Of a stretch of 64,000 nucleotides of DNA, positions 1 through 8,902 are shown one piece after another. The stretch covers positions 1,922,001 to 1,986,000 of the forward strand of contig NZ_CP157199.1 of NCBI RefSeq assembly GCF_039954625.1, given 5' to 3'. Both the position numbers and the translations under genes were made by a program. The DNA is from Pontimicrobium sp. SW4 (GTDB lineage: Bacteria > Bacteroidota > Bacteroidia > Flavobacteriales > Flavobacteriaceae). Position 1 is the first letter of the stretch. The number at the start of each line of letters is the position of its first letter. Under the pieces are notes generated by a model, which saw nothing but the letters and a program-made list of their open reading frames with translations, was not told where the DNA came from and did no database searches.

Positions 1-508
1 TATGCAAGCTCGAAACTGGTATATTTCTTACATTTGGAGCTCCATCTGGTTCAACAACATCTTCAGTACCTTCAATTAGTTTTACAGCTATATTAAAATC
101 TGCTATTGCCTCATCATATTTTCGGGTACTTATTAAACGGTGCCCTCTATGTCTATACATTCGAGCATCTTCTGGGAATTTTTCAATTCCTTCAGTAAAA
201 ATTTTTATTGCTTCTTTAAAATCTCCAAGATATGCCATTCTTCTTCCTACCCAAATTATAGCTTCAGCATCATTAGGATTTTTATCATACCTCTTTTTTG
301 CTAATAAATAATTCGAGATTCTAGCAGAATCTCTTTTTTGGTCAAGTTGTCGGTTAATCAATTCTTTCCCTAAAAGAGTGGTTCCTTGATGTGTGTTAAT
401 TTGAACAACCTCAACTTGGGGCTCAGAAAATTCAATGGATTTATTAGATTTTTGACCACAAGCTGTAAATAAAACCACTATTACAAATAGTATTGGTGCA
501 TTTTTCAT
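1..508 (-). CDS. TPR-repeat lipoprotein (3' end outside window)
   Basis: The minus frame is open from an ATG at 508 to the window edge, so about 169 N-terminal residues are visible and the C-terminus is missing. The protein begins with a lipoprotein signal (MKNAPILFVIVVLFTACGQK), with Cys18 as the likely lipidated residue, so it should sit in the cell envelope. Residues from about 75 on look like tetratricopeptide helices (for example YLGDFKEAIKIFTEGIEKFP followed by YDEAIADFNIAVKL), which usually mediate protein-protein contacts. No catalytic domain is visible in this part. The start is chosen because it directly precedes the signal peptide. The specific role is unknown. Confidence 0.8.
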   Translation of the reverse strand, partial: MKNAPILFVIVVLFTACGQKSNKSIEFSEPQVEVVQINTHQGTTLLGKELINRQLDQKRDSARISNYLLAKKRYDKNPNDAEAIIWVGRRMAYLGDFKEAIKIFTEGIEKFPEDARMYRHRGHRLISTRKYDEAIADFNIAVKLIEGTEDVVEPDGAPNVRNIPVSSLH

Positions 509-572
509 TCGGTTAGTTTTATATTTAAAAAAGTAAACTTACAAAAAACAATTAAACAATACTTATAAAGCA

Positions 573-956
573 TTAATCAAATATACTCATATCCAACACA
601 TTAATAGCTCCATGACTAGCATGTGAAACCACGACACCATTTTTAATTATGAGTAACTGAGGTGATTCGTGCAACACTTGAAACCTATAACCAACTTCGT
701 TAGATATGCCTCTAAAATTTAGCAAGTCTAAATAATACAAATCTAAATTGGCATCAACATCATAAGCATCTATAAATTGGTTCATCACCATTCGGCTAAT
801 TCCACAACGCGTGGAATGTTTAAAAATAAGCTGTGTTTTAGTTTTAGACTTTTCTAAAATATCATCTAATTGATGCATCGCACTCAAATTAATCCAAGGC
901 AGTAATTTTTCTTCCTTTGGTTCAGAAGGCTTAAAAATGTTCTTAAATATTCCCAT
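573..956 (-). CDS. ytxJ: YtxJ-type monothiol bacilliredoxin
   Basis: This 127-residue protein has a thioredoxin-like fold pattern and the segment IFKHSTRCGISRM, with one cysteine (Cys51) where the YtxJ family carries a TCPIS-type motif. From family knowledge, YtxJ is a small cytosolic bacilliredoxin of the bacillithiol system that acts on mixed disulfides between bacillithiol and protein. There is no signal peptide, and the length matches the family (about 110-130 residues). The Pro of the usual motif is replaced by Gly, so the active site reads TRCGIS. It is transcribed divergently from clpB, which would suit a stress-related role, but that link is inference. None of the bacillithiol biosynthesis genes lies in the window. 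Confidence 0.82.
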   Translation of the reverse strand: MGIFKNIFKPSEPKEEKLLPWINLSAMHQLDDILEKSKTKTQLIFKHSTRCGISRMVMNQFIDAYDVDANLDLYYLDLLNFRGISNEVGYRFQVLHESPQLLIIKNGVVVSHASHGAINVLDMSIFD

Positions 957-1098
957 AAAATGTAAGTCGATCTAATTATTTAACCTTACAAACTGACGAA
1001 AAGTCTTGCTTTTATTGATGTAAACAGACATTTTGTCTCTTAAACTTTGTTGGTAAGATTATTGAACAAAACTAATCAGAAAAGAAAAACATAATAGT

Positions 1099-3702
1099 AT
1101 GAACTTAAATAATTTTACAATAAAATCTCAAGAAGCCATACAACAAGCGCAACAAATCGCACAAGGGTATGGTCATCAACAAATAGAAAATGAGCACATT
1201 TTTAAAGCTATTTTCGAGGTTGACGAAAATGTATTGCCTTTTATTTTAAAAAAGCTAAATGTTAATGTATCACTTTTACAAGATATTTTGAATAAGGATT
1301 TAGAAAGTTTCCCAAAAGTATCTGGTGGTGATATTATGCTATCTCGAGAAGCAGGAAAAGCTGTTAACGAGGCAACAATAGTAGCAAAAAAAATGAACGA
1401 TGATTATGTATCTATCGAGCATTTAATACTTGGCATATTTAAAACAAAAAGCAAAATAGCTCAAATTTTAAAAGACCAAGGTATAACTGAAAAAGGTTTA
1501 CAAGCAACCATTGATGAATTGCGAAAAGGAGACAGAGTGACCTCACAAAGTCAAGAAGAAACATACAACGCACTCAATAAGTACGCAAAAAACCTCAACC
1601 AATTAGCAAAAGATGGGAAATTAGACCCAGTAATTGGTCGTGATGAAGAAATTCGTAGAATTCTACAAATCTTATCTCGACGCACCAAGAACAATCCAAT
1701 TTTGGTTGGCGAACCAGGAACTGGTAAAACAGCCATTGCAGAAGGTTTAGCACACAGAATTATTGATGGTGACATTCCTGAAAACCTAAGAAATAAGCAA
1801 ATATTTGCTTTAGATATGGGAGCTTTAATAGCAGGAGCAAAATATAAAGGTGAGTTTGAAGAACGCTTAAAAGCTGTGATAAAAGAAGTTACGACAAGCG
1901 AGGGGGATATTGTTCTCTTTATTGATGAAATACATACACTTGTTGGCGCTGGTGGTGGTCAAGGTGCTATGGACGCAGCTAACATCTTAAAACCAGCTTT
2001 AGCTCGTGGAGAATTAAGAGCTATTGGAGCAACAACTCTTGATGAGTACCAAAAATACTTCGAAAAAGACAAAGCACTTGAAAGACGTTTTCAAAAAGTG
2101 ATGGTTGATGAGCCAGATACCGAAAGTGCTATTTCAATTCTACGTGGTATTAAGGAAAAATATGAAACACATCACAAAGTGCGAATAAAAGATGAGGCTA
2201 TTATTGGAGCTGTAGAGTTATCTACAAGATATATTACCAATCGTTTTTTACCAGATAAGGCTATAGATTTAATGGATGAAGCTGCATCAAAACTTCGAAT
2301 GGAAATCAATTCCAAACCAGAAGAGTTAGATGTTCTGGATAGAAAAATTATGCAGTTAGAAATTGAAATTGAAGCTATTAAAAGAGAAAAAGATGAGTCT
2401 AAATTAAAAACGCTTCGATCCGATCTAGCAAACTTAAAAGAAGTACGTAATGACCTAAACGCCAAATGGAGAAGTGAAAAAGAAGTTGTTGATAATATTC
2501 AAAATACAAAACAAGCTATTGAAAACTTCAAATTAGAAGCCGAAAGAGCAGAACGTGAAGGCGATTATGGTAAAGTAGCCGAAATTAGATATGGTAAAAT
2601 TAAAGAAACGCAAGAGCAACTTGAAGTCTATCAAAAACAACTTCAAGAACAAGCCGAAACATCTCTAATTAAAGAAGAGGTTACCTATGAAGACATTGCA
2701 GAAGTTGTGGCAAAATGGACAGGGATTCCAGTGACAAAAATGTTACAATCCGACCGCGAAAAACTGCTAAAACTTGAGGTAGAACTTCACAAACGAGTGG
2801 TTGGACAAGAAGAGGCTATTATTGCTGTAAGTGATGCTGTAAGACGTAGTCGCGCAGGTTTACAAAATCCGCAAAAACCTATTGGTACTTTCTTATTTTT
2901 AGGTACTACTGGAGTTGGTAAAACCGAACTTGCTAAAGCATTGGCAGAATACTTATTCGATGATGAAAACGCAATGACAAGAATAGATATGAGCGAATAT
3001 CAAGAGCGTCACGCAGTGAGTAGATTAGTTGGTGCACCTCCAGGATATGTTGGCTATGAAGAAGGAGGTCAACTTACAGAAGCTGTTCGAAGAAAACCTT
3101 ATTCTGTTGTATTGTTAGATGAAATTGAAAAAGCTCATCCTGATACTTTTAATATTTTATTACAAGTATTAGACGAAGGTCGCTTAACCGATAATAAAGG
3201 TCGTGTTGCAGATTTTAAAAACACGATTATTATTATGACTTCAAACATGGGAAGTCAAATAATACAAGAACGTTTTGAGGCGACTAAAGATATTGATTCA
3301 GCAATTGAAGCAGCAAAAATTGATGTTTTAGCTTTATTAAAACAAAGTGTTAGACCAGAATTTTTAAACAGAATAGATGATACTATTATGTTTACACCTC
3401 TAACAAAAGGAAATATTGTAGACATTGTTAGACTTCAATTAAAATCTGTTACAAAAATGGTTGCGCAACAAGGTATTACATTCGATGCTACACAGGAAGC
3501 TATAGCTTACTTAGCTGAAAAAGGATACAATCCAGAATATGGTGCAAGACCAGTAAAACGTGTTATTCAAAAAGAAGTTTTAAATGCTTTGAGTAAAGAA
3601 ATATTGGCTGGAACAGTTACAACGGAGAGTATTATACTGCTAGATGCATTTGACAATAAGTTAGTATTTAGAAATCAAAATGATTTAGTAGAAGAAATGT
3701 AA
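1099..3702 (+). CDS. clpB: ATP-dependent protein disaggregase ClpB
   Basis: The protein has 867 residues, the normal ClpB size. It shows an N-terminal Clp repeat domain (residues 1-145), a first AAA+ module with Walker A GEPGTGKT (about 204-211) and Walker B LFIDEIH, a charged coiled-coil middle domain (about 400-525) typical of ClpB rather than ClpA/ClpC, and a second AAA+ module with Walker A GTTGVGKT and Walker [10 protein letters not shown]. It lacks the IGF/L loop that marks ClpP partners. ClpB works as a cytosolic hexamer and rescues aggregated proteins together with DnaK. It is monocistronic, and a strong hairpin follows the stop. Heat induction is likely from family knowledge, but no heat-shock element is evident upstream. 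Confidence 0.98.
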   Translation: MNLNNFTIKSQEAIQQAQQIAQGYGHQQIENEHIFKAIFEVDENVLPFILKKLNVNVSLLQDILNKDLESFPKVSGGDIMLSREAGKAVNEATIVAKKMNDDYVSIEHLILGIFKTKSKIAQILKDQGITEKGLQATIDELRKGDRVTSQSQEETYNALNKYAKNLNQLAKDGKLDPVIGRDEEIRRILQILSRRTKNNPILVGEPGTGKTAIAEGLAHRIIDGDIPENLRNKQIFALDMGALIAGAKYKGEFEERLKAVIKEVTTSEGDIVLFIDEIHTLVGAGGGQGAMDAANILKPALARGELRAIGATTLDEYQKYFEKDKALERRFQKVMVDEPDTESAISILRGIKEKYETHHKVRIKDEAIIGAVELSTRYITNRFLPDKAIDLMDEAASKLRMEINSKPEELDVLDRKIMQLEIEIEAIKREKDESKLKTLRSDLANLKEVRNDLNAKWRSEKEVVDNIQNTKQAIENFKLEAERAEREGDYGKVAEIRYGKIKETQEQLEVYQKQLQEQAETSLIKEEVTYEDIAEVVAKWTGIPVTKMLQSDREKLLKLEVELHKRVVGQEEAIIAVSDAVRRSRAGLQNPQKPIGTFLFLGTTGVGKTELAKALAEYLFDDENAMTRIDMSEYQERHAVSRLVGAPPGYVGYEEGGQLTEAVRRKPYSVVLLDEIEKAHPDTFNILLQVLDEGRLTDNKGRVADFKNTIIIMTSNMGSQIIQERFEATKDIDSAIEAAKIDVLALLKQSVRPEFLNRIDDTIMFTPLTKGNIVDIVRLQLKSVTKMVAQQGITFDATQEAIAYLAEKGYNPEYGARPVKRVIQKEVLNALSKEILAGTVTTESIILLDAFDNKLVFRNQNDLVEEM

Positions 3703-3743
3703 CAATTTACTTCTTAAACAGTCTTATAGTTGGTTGGTTAGTT

Positions 3744-3790
3744 GAAAAGCAGCAAGATTCTTAAACAAGATGAATGCTGCTTTTCTTTTT
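3744..3790 (+). terminator. Rho-independent terminator of clpB
   Basis: An 11-bp perfect inverted repeat, GAAAAGCAGCA at 3744-3754 and TGCTGCTTTTC at 3775-3785, is followed by a T-rich tract. It lies 42 bp after the clpB stop and ahead of the next gene. Confidence 0.8.
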
Positions 3791-3841
3791 TGTAACAAAT
3801 TATATAAATAAGATACATATAGGTCAAATTAAAATAGATTT

Positions 3842-4702
3842 ATGAAATACCTTTTATCACTCTTATTATGTGCGTTTTTATATACTTTAACAATAAATGC
3901 ACAACAGTTAGAAAATTCTACACTTTGGAAAATATCAGGAAATGGTTTAGAAAAACCATCCTATCTATTTGGAACCATTCATATTACTTGCGATGCTACG
4001 CTAGATGATGATGTAAAAAAAGCTTTAGACGAAACCACGCAATTGGTTTTGGAACTAGATATGGATGATCCAACAATGCAAACCAAATTAATGAAAGGTA
4101 TGTATATGAAAGATGGAAAAACCTTAAAAGACTATGTTTCTGTAGAAGAGTATGCAGCAATAGATTCTTTATTTACAAATCAAGCAGGAATGTCTATAAG
4201 CATGATGCAAAATATCAAGCCATTTTTTCTAACATCAATGCTTTATCCAAAAATGATAGATTGTCCAATGCAATCATATGAAATAGAACTAATGAAAGTT
4301 GCAAAAGAACAAAATGAAGAGGTTAACGGTTTAGAAACTATTGAAGATCAATTACAAGTATTTGATACGATTCCTTATGAAGATCAAGTAATTGATTTAA
4401 TTAGAATGGCCAAAGATAATTTAGCCTACGACAAAGCTACTTTTTCCAAACTTTTAGATATTTATGAAAAAGAAGATATCTCTGCTATGTTGGAAATGAT
4501 TGATGATGATAAAAACCAAACAATAGCAAAGCACCAAGATGTTTTATTAAAAAACAGAAATAATAATTGGATACCTAGAATTGAAGAATACTCAAAAGAA
4601 CAGTCTACATTTTTTGGTGTTGGCGCTGGGCATTTGGCTGGTGAAAATGGAGTTATAATGCTTCTTAGAAAAGCTGGATACACTATAGTTCCTGTTAAAT
4701 AA
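3842..4702 (+). CDS. TraB/GumN family protein, secreted
   Basis: The protein has 286 residues with a Sec signal peptide (about 1-20, ending INAQ). It carries family hallmarks: an N-terminal SYLFGTIH segment, an acidic LELDMDD stretch, and a C-terminal FFGVGAGHLAGENGV segment. The family (PF01963) includes Tiki-like metalloproteases of animals and uncharacterised bacterial proteins. The conserved GxxH-type motifs are the proposed metal ligands. It probably acts in the periplasm. It stands alone between the clpB terminator and the tetR operator. The biochemical substrate is unknown, and protease activity is only inferred from distant relatives. Confidence 0.85.
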   Translation: MKYLLSLLLCAFLYTLTINAQQLENSTLWKISGNGLEKPSYLFGTIHITCDATLDDDVKKALDETTQLVLELDMDDPTMQTKLMKGMYMKDGKTLKDYVSVEEYAAIDSLFTNQAGMSISMMQNIKPFFLTSMLYPKMIDCPMQSYEIELMKVAKEQNEEVNGLETIEDQLQVFDTIPYEDQVIDLIRMAKDNLAYDKATFSKLLDIYEKEDISAMLEMIDDDKNQTIAKHQDVLLKNRNNNWIPRIEEYSKEQSTFFGVGAGHLAGENGVIMLLRKAGYTIVPVK

Positions 4703-4710
4703 TAGAAAGA

Positions 4711-4724
4711 ATACCGTTTGGTAT
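4711..4724. promoter_or_regulatory. Likely TetR operator upstream of tetR
   Basis: The palindrome ATACCGTTTGGTAT (5-bp arms, 4-bp centre) sits upstream of the TetR gene and contains the TTTG that could serve as its -33 element. The same arms recur at 5370-5383 before the thioesterase. Autorepression is the simplest reading. Confidence 0.65.
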
Positions 4725-4735
4725 ATTTTTTTTAT

Positions 4736-4743
4736 TACATTTG
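4736..4743 (+). promoter_or_regulatory. -7 promoter box of tetR (TACATTTG)
   Basis: This is an exact match to the Bacteroidota -7 consensus TAnnTTTG. A TTTG lies 15 bp upstream (slightly short spacing) inside the operator. The box ends 7 nt before the ATG at 4751, so the mRNA leader would be only about 4 nt. Confidence 0.55.
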
Positions 4744-4750
4744 AAGTTCA

Positions 4751-5350
4751 ATGACAACTAAAGCGCAATTAACATCGCAATATATTATAGAAACTGCAGC
4801 CCCAATTTTTAATAAAAATGGATATGCAGCGACTAGCATGAGTGATTTAACCAAAGCCACTGGGTTAACTAAGGGTGCTATTTATGGCAACTTTAAAAAC
4901 AAAGAAGAACTCGCTATTTCGGCCTTTAAGTTTACTGTAAAGAAATTAATGATTCGTATTTCAAATCATTTAGAACAAACCGATTCACCAATTCAAAAAT
5001 TACTTTTAATTACAGATTTTTATAGAAATTATTACGATTACAGTAAACAATTAGGTGGTTGTCCAGTTATAAATGTTGGTGTAGATGCAAACAACAATAA
5101 AAATACTTTACTTCTTGAAAAAGTAAAATTGATAATAGAAAGAATACAAGATCAAATAGCTACTATTATTGAAAATGGAATCGAAGCAGGCGAAATTTCT
5201 CCTGAAATAAACACAATGCAATATGCAAAACGTTTAGATACCATGATTCAAGGAGCAATATTTATGACTTACACAATGGATGATGAGTTTTATTTAAAAG
5301 ATACCATGTTTCAAATTGACCAAATGATTAATAACGAACTTAAAATATAA
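4751..5350 (+). CDS. TetR/AcrR family transcriptional regulator
   Basis: The protein has 199 residues. The N-terminal helix-turn-helix (about 27-48) contains SMSDLTKATGLTKGAIYGNFKNK, which is typical of TetR. The C-terminal ligand domain contains LGGCPVINVG, with Cys104 in a place that resembles the redox-sensing Cys106 region of E. coli NemR (GCL), so a thiol or electrophile signal is possible but unproven. Palindromes with identical ATACC/GGTAT arms lie upstream of this gene and in front of the following thioesterase. This supports a local regulon in which the protein represses itself and the enzyme. The ligand is unknown. Confidence 0.9.
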   Translation: MTTKAQLTSQYIIETAAPIFNKNGYAATSMSDLTKATGLTKGAIYGNFKNKEELAISAFKFTVKKLMIRISNHLEQTDSPIQKLLLITDFYRNYYDYSKQLGGCPVINVGVDANNNKNTLLLEKVKLIIERIQDQIATIIENGIEAGEISPEINTMQYAKRLDTMIQGAIFMTYTMDDEFYLKDTMFQIDQMINNELKI

Positions 5351-5364
5351 TATTTTTTTAATCA

Positions 5365-5388
5365 AAAATATACCAATTGGTATATTTT
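5365..5388. promoter_or_regulatory. Perfect 24-bp palindromic operator before the thioesterase
   Basis: A perfect palindrome with core TATACCAATTGGTATA spans 24 bp and is centred between 5376 and 5377. It shares the ATACC/GGTAT arms with the site at 4711-4724. It overlaps a -7-like box (TATATTTT, 5381-5388) and ends 16 bp before the ATG at 5405, so bound TetR would block transcription. Confidence 0.72.
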
Positions 5389-5404
5389 AAAAACAAACAC
5401 AATT

Positions 5405-5893
5405 ATGAAACTATTAAAAACAGTAGAAAGTAAAACAAAAATTAGATTTCAAGATTGCGATCCATTTAATCATTTAAACAATGGGAGTTATATCAACTAT
5501 TTCATGAACCATCGTGAAGACCAACTCATAAAGCATTATAATATTGATATATATGATATGGCAAAAAGAATTGGAAAAAGCTGGGTATCAAATAGCAATC
5601 AAATAGCCTATTTAAAACCCGCCTTTTTAATGGAAACTGTTACTATTGAATCTCAATTAATAGGCTATGATTCTAGTAATTTAAAAGCTGAAATGCGAAT
5701 GTATAATGAAGATAAAAGTCATTTAAAAGCAATAATATGGTGTGGTTTTACGCATTTTAACCTATTAAAGCAACAAAGAGAAACTCACGATGAAGAACTT
5801 ATGGGCTTATTTAATAATATTATTAATCCAGTAAATGCTGAAATATTTGAAGAGCGTTTATTACAATTAAAGCGAATTAAGGAACTAAATTAA
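5405..5893 (+). CDS. Acyl-CoA thioesterase, hotdog fold
   Basis: The protein has 162 residues with the 4HBT hotdog signature near the N-terminus: IRFQDCDPFNHLNNGSYINY, including the Asp-Pro-x-x-His-x-N pattern of the active-site helix. Such enzymes hydrolyse acyl-CoA thioesters in the cytosol, and the acyl chain used here cannot be told. It follows tetR by 54 bp but has its own operator and promoter-like box, so it is probably the target gene of that regulator. The C-terminal 40 residues are a charged tail beyond the core domain. A hairpin terminator follows immediately. Confidence 0.85.
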   Translation: MKLLKTVESKTKIRFQDCDPFNHLNNGSYINYFMNHREDQLIKHYNIDIYDMAKRIGKSWVSNSNQIAYLKPAFLMETVTIESQLIGYDSSNLKAEMRMYNEDKSHLKAIIWCGFTHFNLLKQQRETHDEELMGLFNNIINPVNAEIFEERLLQLKRIKELN

Positions 5894-5894
5894 C

Positions 5895-5931
5895 AAATAA
5901 AAAAACCGCTTTTATCGCGATTTTTTTATTT
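5895..5931 (+). terminator. Hairpin terminator after the thioesterase
   Basis: An A/T-rich 11-bp stem (AAATAAAAAAA at 5895-5905 with TTTTTTTATTT at 5921-5931) encloses a CGC/GCG inner stem and a 7-nt loop. It starts 2 bp after the stop. Confidence 0.7.
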
Positions 5932-6110
5932 ATTTAGATTTACAAAAACTCTCCTTTTCCTTCTATTAGGCTGTAAAAAATAATTCTAAAAAATTAAAAC
6001 CTGACTAAAATCATTGTTCTAAACTTGTTATTATCCGCATATTGTACCTATTAAAAAAACTGTACTTAATTTATTTAAAAAAAAGGTAACTTTATACTTT
6101 ATACAATTAC

Positions 6111-6779
6111 ATGAAACCTCTTAACTCTTACATAGACCATACACTATTAAAACCAACAGCAACCAAAGAAGATATTATTCAGTTATGTAATGAAGCAAAG
6201 CAATATAATTTTTTCTCAGTTTGCATAAATAGCTGCTATATAAAACTAGCTAAGGAACAATTAAAAGATTCCAATGTAAAAGTTTGCAGTGTTATTGGGT
6301 TTCCTCTAGGAGCCATGAGCACAAAAGCTAAAGTTTTTGAAACTAAAAAAGCCATACAAGATGGTGCTGATGAGATTGATATGGTCATTAATATTGGGCT
6401 CTTAAAAAGTAAAGACTTTGATGCTGTTTGGAAAGATATAGAAGCCGTAAAAAAAATAATGCCAAATAACACCTTAAAAGTAATTTTAGAAACTTGTTAT
6501 TTAGAAGAAATTGAAATAATAAAAGCTAGTGAATTAGCAATACAAAGTGGTGCCGATTTTATTAAAACTTCTACAGGTTTTGGTACAGGAGGTGCAACTA
6601 TAAATGATGTAAAACTCATGAAATCTGTAGTTGAACCTGGTAGTACTAAAATAAAAGCCTCTGGAGGCATAAAAAACCACAAAACTGCTATGGAGTATAT
6701 TAATTTAGGAGTTGAGCGCTTAGGAGTTTCATCAGGTATTGCAATTATGAATGGTGAACAATCAAATTCAGATTACTAA
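6111..6779 (+). CDS. deoC: Deoxyribose-phosphate aldolase
   Basis: This 222-residue class I aldolase cleaves 2-deoxy-D-ribose 5-phosphate to glyceraldehyde 3-phosphate and acetaldehyde in the cytosol. The catalytic set is visible: Asp90 in DEIDMV, the Schiff-base Lys152 in DFIKTSTGF, and Lys182 in IKASGG. The N-terminal YIDHTLLKPTAT is also characteristic of DeoC. It lies 17 bp upstream of deoD, and the two genes make a short deoxynucleoside catabolic operon. deoB and cdd are not in the window. The 217 bp upstream hold the previous terminator and a weak -7-like TAACTTTA about 20 bp before the ATG. Confidence 0.97.
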   Translation: MKPLNSYIDHTLLKPTATKEDIIQLCNEAKQYNFFSVCINSCYIKLAKEQLKDSNVKVCSVIGFPLGAMSTKAKVFETKKAIQDGADEIDMVINIGLLKSKDFDAVWKDIEAVKKIMPNNTLKVILETCYLEEIEIIKASELAIQSGADFIKTSTGFGTGGATINDVKLMKSVVEPGSTKIKASGGIKNHKTAMEYINLGVERLGVSSGIAIMNGEQSNSDY

Positions 6780-6796
6780 CCTAAAATCTAAGAAAA

Positions 6797-7495
6797 ATGA
6801 GTATACATATAGAAGCTAAAAAAGGGGACATAGCCGAAACTATTTTACTTCCTGGAGATCCTTTAAGAGCAAAATGGATTGCTGAAACATTTTTAGAAAA
6901 TGCTGTTTGTTTTAATAGAATAAGGAATATGTTTGGTTATACAGGAACACATAACGGGAAAAAAGTGTCTGTAATGGGAACAGGAATGGGAGTTCCTAGC
7001 ATTTCTATTTATGCTCACGAGCTTATTAACGATTATGACGTAAAAAATCTAATTAGAGTAGGTACTGCTGGTTCATACAATGAGAATGTAAAAATTAGAG
7101 ACATTGTTATAGCCATGGCAGCATCGTCGAATTCTGGACTAAACGAACTACGCTTTGGTGGTGCTGACTACGCTCCAACTGCAAGTTTTGAGCTGTTCTT
7201 GAAAGCTATTGATACTGCTAGAAATAAAAATATTGATATCAAAGCTGGAAATGTTTTTACTAGTGATGAATTTTACGCTGATGCATTTGAAAGTTACAAA
7301 AAATGGTCAAAATTCGGTGTACTCTGTGTAGAGATGGAAGCAGCAGGGTTGTATACAGTTGCAGCAAAGCACAATGTAAATGCACTTGCCATACTAACCA
7401 TATCAGACTCTTTAGTATCTGGCGAACGAACCACAAGCAAAGAGCGTGAAACAACTTTTAAAGATATGATTGAAATTGCTTTGGAACTAGCATAA
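6797..7495 (+). CDS. deoD: Purine-nucleoside phosphorylase, DeoD type
   Basis: This 232-residue enzyme of the PNP/UDP superfamily phosphorolyses (deoxy)purine nucleosides to free base plus (deoxy)ribose 1-phosphate. Visible hallmarks are the phosphate-binding [11 protein letters not shown] near the N-terminus, RVGTAGSY in the middle, VEMEAAGLY (ribose/base binding) and TISDSL with the catalytic Asp near the C-terminus. The length is that of the hexameric DeoD type. It follows deoC with a 17-bp gap, so transcription is probably shared and the products feed each other once a phosphopentomutase acts. Confidence 0.96.
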   Translation: MSIHIEAKKGDIAETILLPGDPLRAKWIAETFLENAVCFNRIRNMFGYTGTHNGKKVSVMGTGMGVPSISIYAHELINDYDVKNLIRVGTAGSYNENVKIRDIVIAMAASSNSGLNELRFGGADYAPTASFELFLKAIDTARNKNIDIKAGNVFTSDEFYADAFESYKKWSKFGVLCVEMEAAGLYTVAAKHNVNALAILTISDSLVSGERTTSKERETTFKDMIEIALELA

Positions 7496-7556
7496 ATTTA
7501 TTATTTTCAATTATTAAAGAATTAATCTTAACTTTAAATTTCAAAAAAAATTATAA

Positions 7557-8072
7557 ATGAAAAACCTTATCATACTATTACTTGTTGCAATTTTCACTTT
7601 GCCATCTAACGCGCAAGACATGCCGAATAATGAAGAAATAACCACTTATTATTTTATTCGTCATGCAGAAAAAAACAGAAGCGACAAGACTAATAAGGAT
7701 CCTAAATTAAAGCAAAAAGGTGTTTTAAGAGCTGCTAAATGGAGTTTGGTTTTTGAAAACATAACATTTGATGCGGTCTATTCCACTGATTATAATCGTA
7801 CAAAGCAAACAGCACAACCAACTGCTGAAAAAAAAGGCTTAGAAGTAACTATTTATGATCCAAGACAACTATTCTCTGAGGAATTTGCTAATAACACTAA
7901 AGGAAAAACTGTATTAATTGTTGGGCATAGTAATACCACACCTGCATTTGTAAATGCTGTTTTAGGAACTAAGAAATATAATGATATGGACGATAACAAT
8001 AATGCAAATTTATATATAGTTACAATTTCTCCAAGTGGTGAAAAGTCGGATACGCTACTAGTTATTGACTAA
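7557..8072 (+). CDS. Secreted histidine phosphatase (SixA/phosphoglycerate mutase-like)
   Basis: The protein has 171 residues: a signal peptide (about 1-19, ending SNAQ) and then a histidine phosphatase domain. The catalytic RHAEK motif (FIRHAEK) opens the domain, and the second essential histidine is in LIVGHSNTTP. It therefore probably dephosphorylates a small phosphorylated substrate outside the cytoplasm. The substrate cannot be told from sequence. The gene is 61 bp downstream of deoD and ends 3 bp from the end of the convergent DUF6503 gene. Membership in the deo transcript is possible but not shown. Confidence 0.85.
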   Translation: MKNLIILLLVAIFTLPSNAQDMPNNEEITTYYFIRHAEKNRSDKTNKDPKLKQKGVLRAAKWSLVFENITFDAVYSTDYNRTKQTAQPTAEKKGLEVTIYDPRQLFSEEFANNTKGKTVLIVGHSNTTPAFVNAVLGTKKYNDMDDNNNANLYIVTISPSGEKSDTLLVID

Positions 8073-8075
8073 TAG

Positions 8076-8816
8076 CTAATTAACTTCAATATTCACATTT
8101 TCAATTTTAGAAAGTAGTTTAAGTTTTCCTGAATTAAATAATGAGTCTAGGATAAACAAGTCAGTAATCTCAGATTCAGGTTTGTAATTGTTATAATCTA
8201 CAAATCGCAAACCATTCACATAACGCTCATTATAAGCTTCTCTAAATCTTAGCCCTAAATCGGTTGGACTATCCATATATGAATATGCTAAGTAATCAAC
8301 TTTAAAATCTTCTTTTCCAATCCAATACACAAAAACATCTTCGTAATCGTCTCCTCCTCCATCTTGACTAAAAGACACCTTTATCTTATAATAATTTTTA
8401 TCTTTTATAATTACTTCACCTAAATATTCTTTATTAACCGCAGCATCATTTAATCCAAAAGGCAATACCGAAAAATAGTGCACAGAATTAACAGATCTTG
8501 TATATTTTGCAGCCATAGAATCTACGACTGCCACTTCCTTTTCATCAATGTATCTTTTAAATCCATCATTAGAAAGCACATCTTTAATTAGTCCTAAAGA
8601 ATCATTAATAATTCGTTCATATTGAAATATGCCATTATTTCTAATTGCCTTATAATGTATATCTCTAAAATCAAATAAAATAGTAGATGTTTTGAACTTT
8701 TCCCCACCAGAAACTTCAATAGTTTTATCTACTATATCTTGAGCTGTTAATAATTTTTCTTGTTTACATGAGGTAATAACTAAAACAAAAACAAGACTAT
8801 ATAAAATGTGCTTCAT
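8076..8816 (-). CDS. DUF6503-type lipoprotein of unknown function
   Basis: The protein has 246 residues and starts with a clear lipoprotein signal (MKHILYSLVFVLVITSCKQ), so Cys17 is probably lipidated and the protein sits in the envelope. I start it at the ATG at 8816. An upstream TTG in frame at 8846 would add 10 residues before the signal and overlap the promoter box. The body begins TAQDIVDKTIEVSGGEKF, which I associate with the DUF6503 family of flavobacteria. The predicted fold is mostly beta strand. From memory, relatives are sometimes labelled deoxyribose-phosphate aldolase, but no aldolase motif is present. The true function is unknown. Confidence 0.75.
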   Translation of the reverse strand: MKHILYSLVFVLVITSCKQEKLLTAQDIVDKTIEVSGGEKFKTSTILFDFRDIHYKAIRNNGIFQYERIINDSLGLIKDVLSNDGFKRYIDEKEVAVVDSMAAKYTRSVNSVHYFSVLPFGLNDAAVNKEYLGEVIIKDKNYYKIKVSFSQDGGGDDYEDVFVYWIGKEDFKVDYLAYSYMDSPTDLGLRFREAYNERYVNGLRFVDYNNYKPESEITDLFILDSLFNSGKLKLLSKIENVNIEVN

Positions 8817-8843
8817 CTCTAGTATTTTTAATAAGCTTTGTCG

Positions 8844-8851
8844 CAAAAATA
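8844..8851 (-). promoter_or_regulatory. -7 promoter box of the DUF6503 gene (TATTTTTG)
   Basis: This is an exact TAnnTTTG match read on the minus strand, 27 nt before the ATG at 8816. It forms a back-to-back pair with the smpB box at 8889-8896. Confidence 0.5.
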
Positions 8852-8888
8852 GCCAAAAAATAACACTATTATAATTAATAAAATTATG

Positions 8889-8896
8889 TAGTTTTG
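8889..8896 (+). promoter_or_regulatory. -7 promoter box of smpB (TAGTTTTG)
   Basis: This is an exact TAnnTTTG match ending 6 nt before the smpB ATG at 8903, implying a leader of only about 3 nt. It also overlaps the alternative TTG start at 8894, which argues for the ATG. Confidence 0.5.
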
Positions 8897-8902
8897 AACT
8901 CC

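Noticed and set aside
8894..8902. TTG at 8894 as the smpB start
   Set aside because: It lies inside an exact TAnnTTTG promoter box, and the ATG three codons later matches the family N-terminus.
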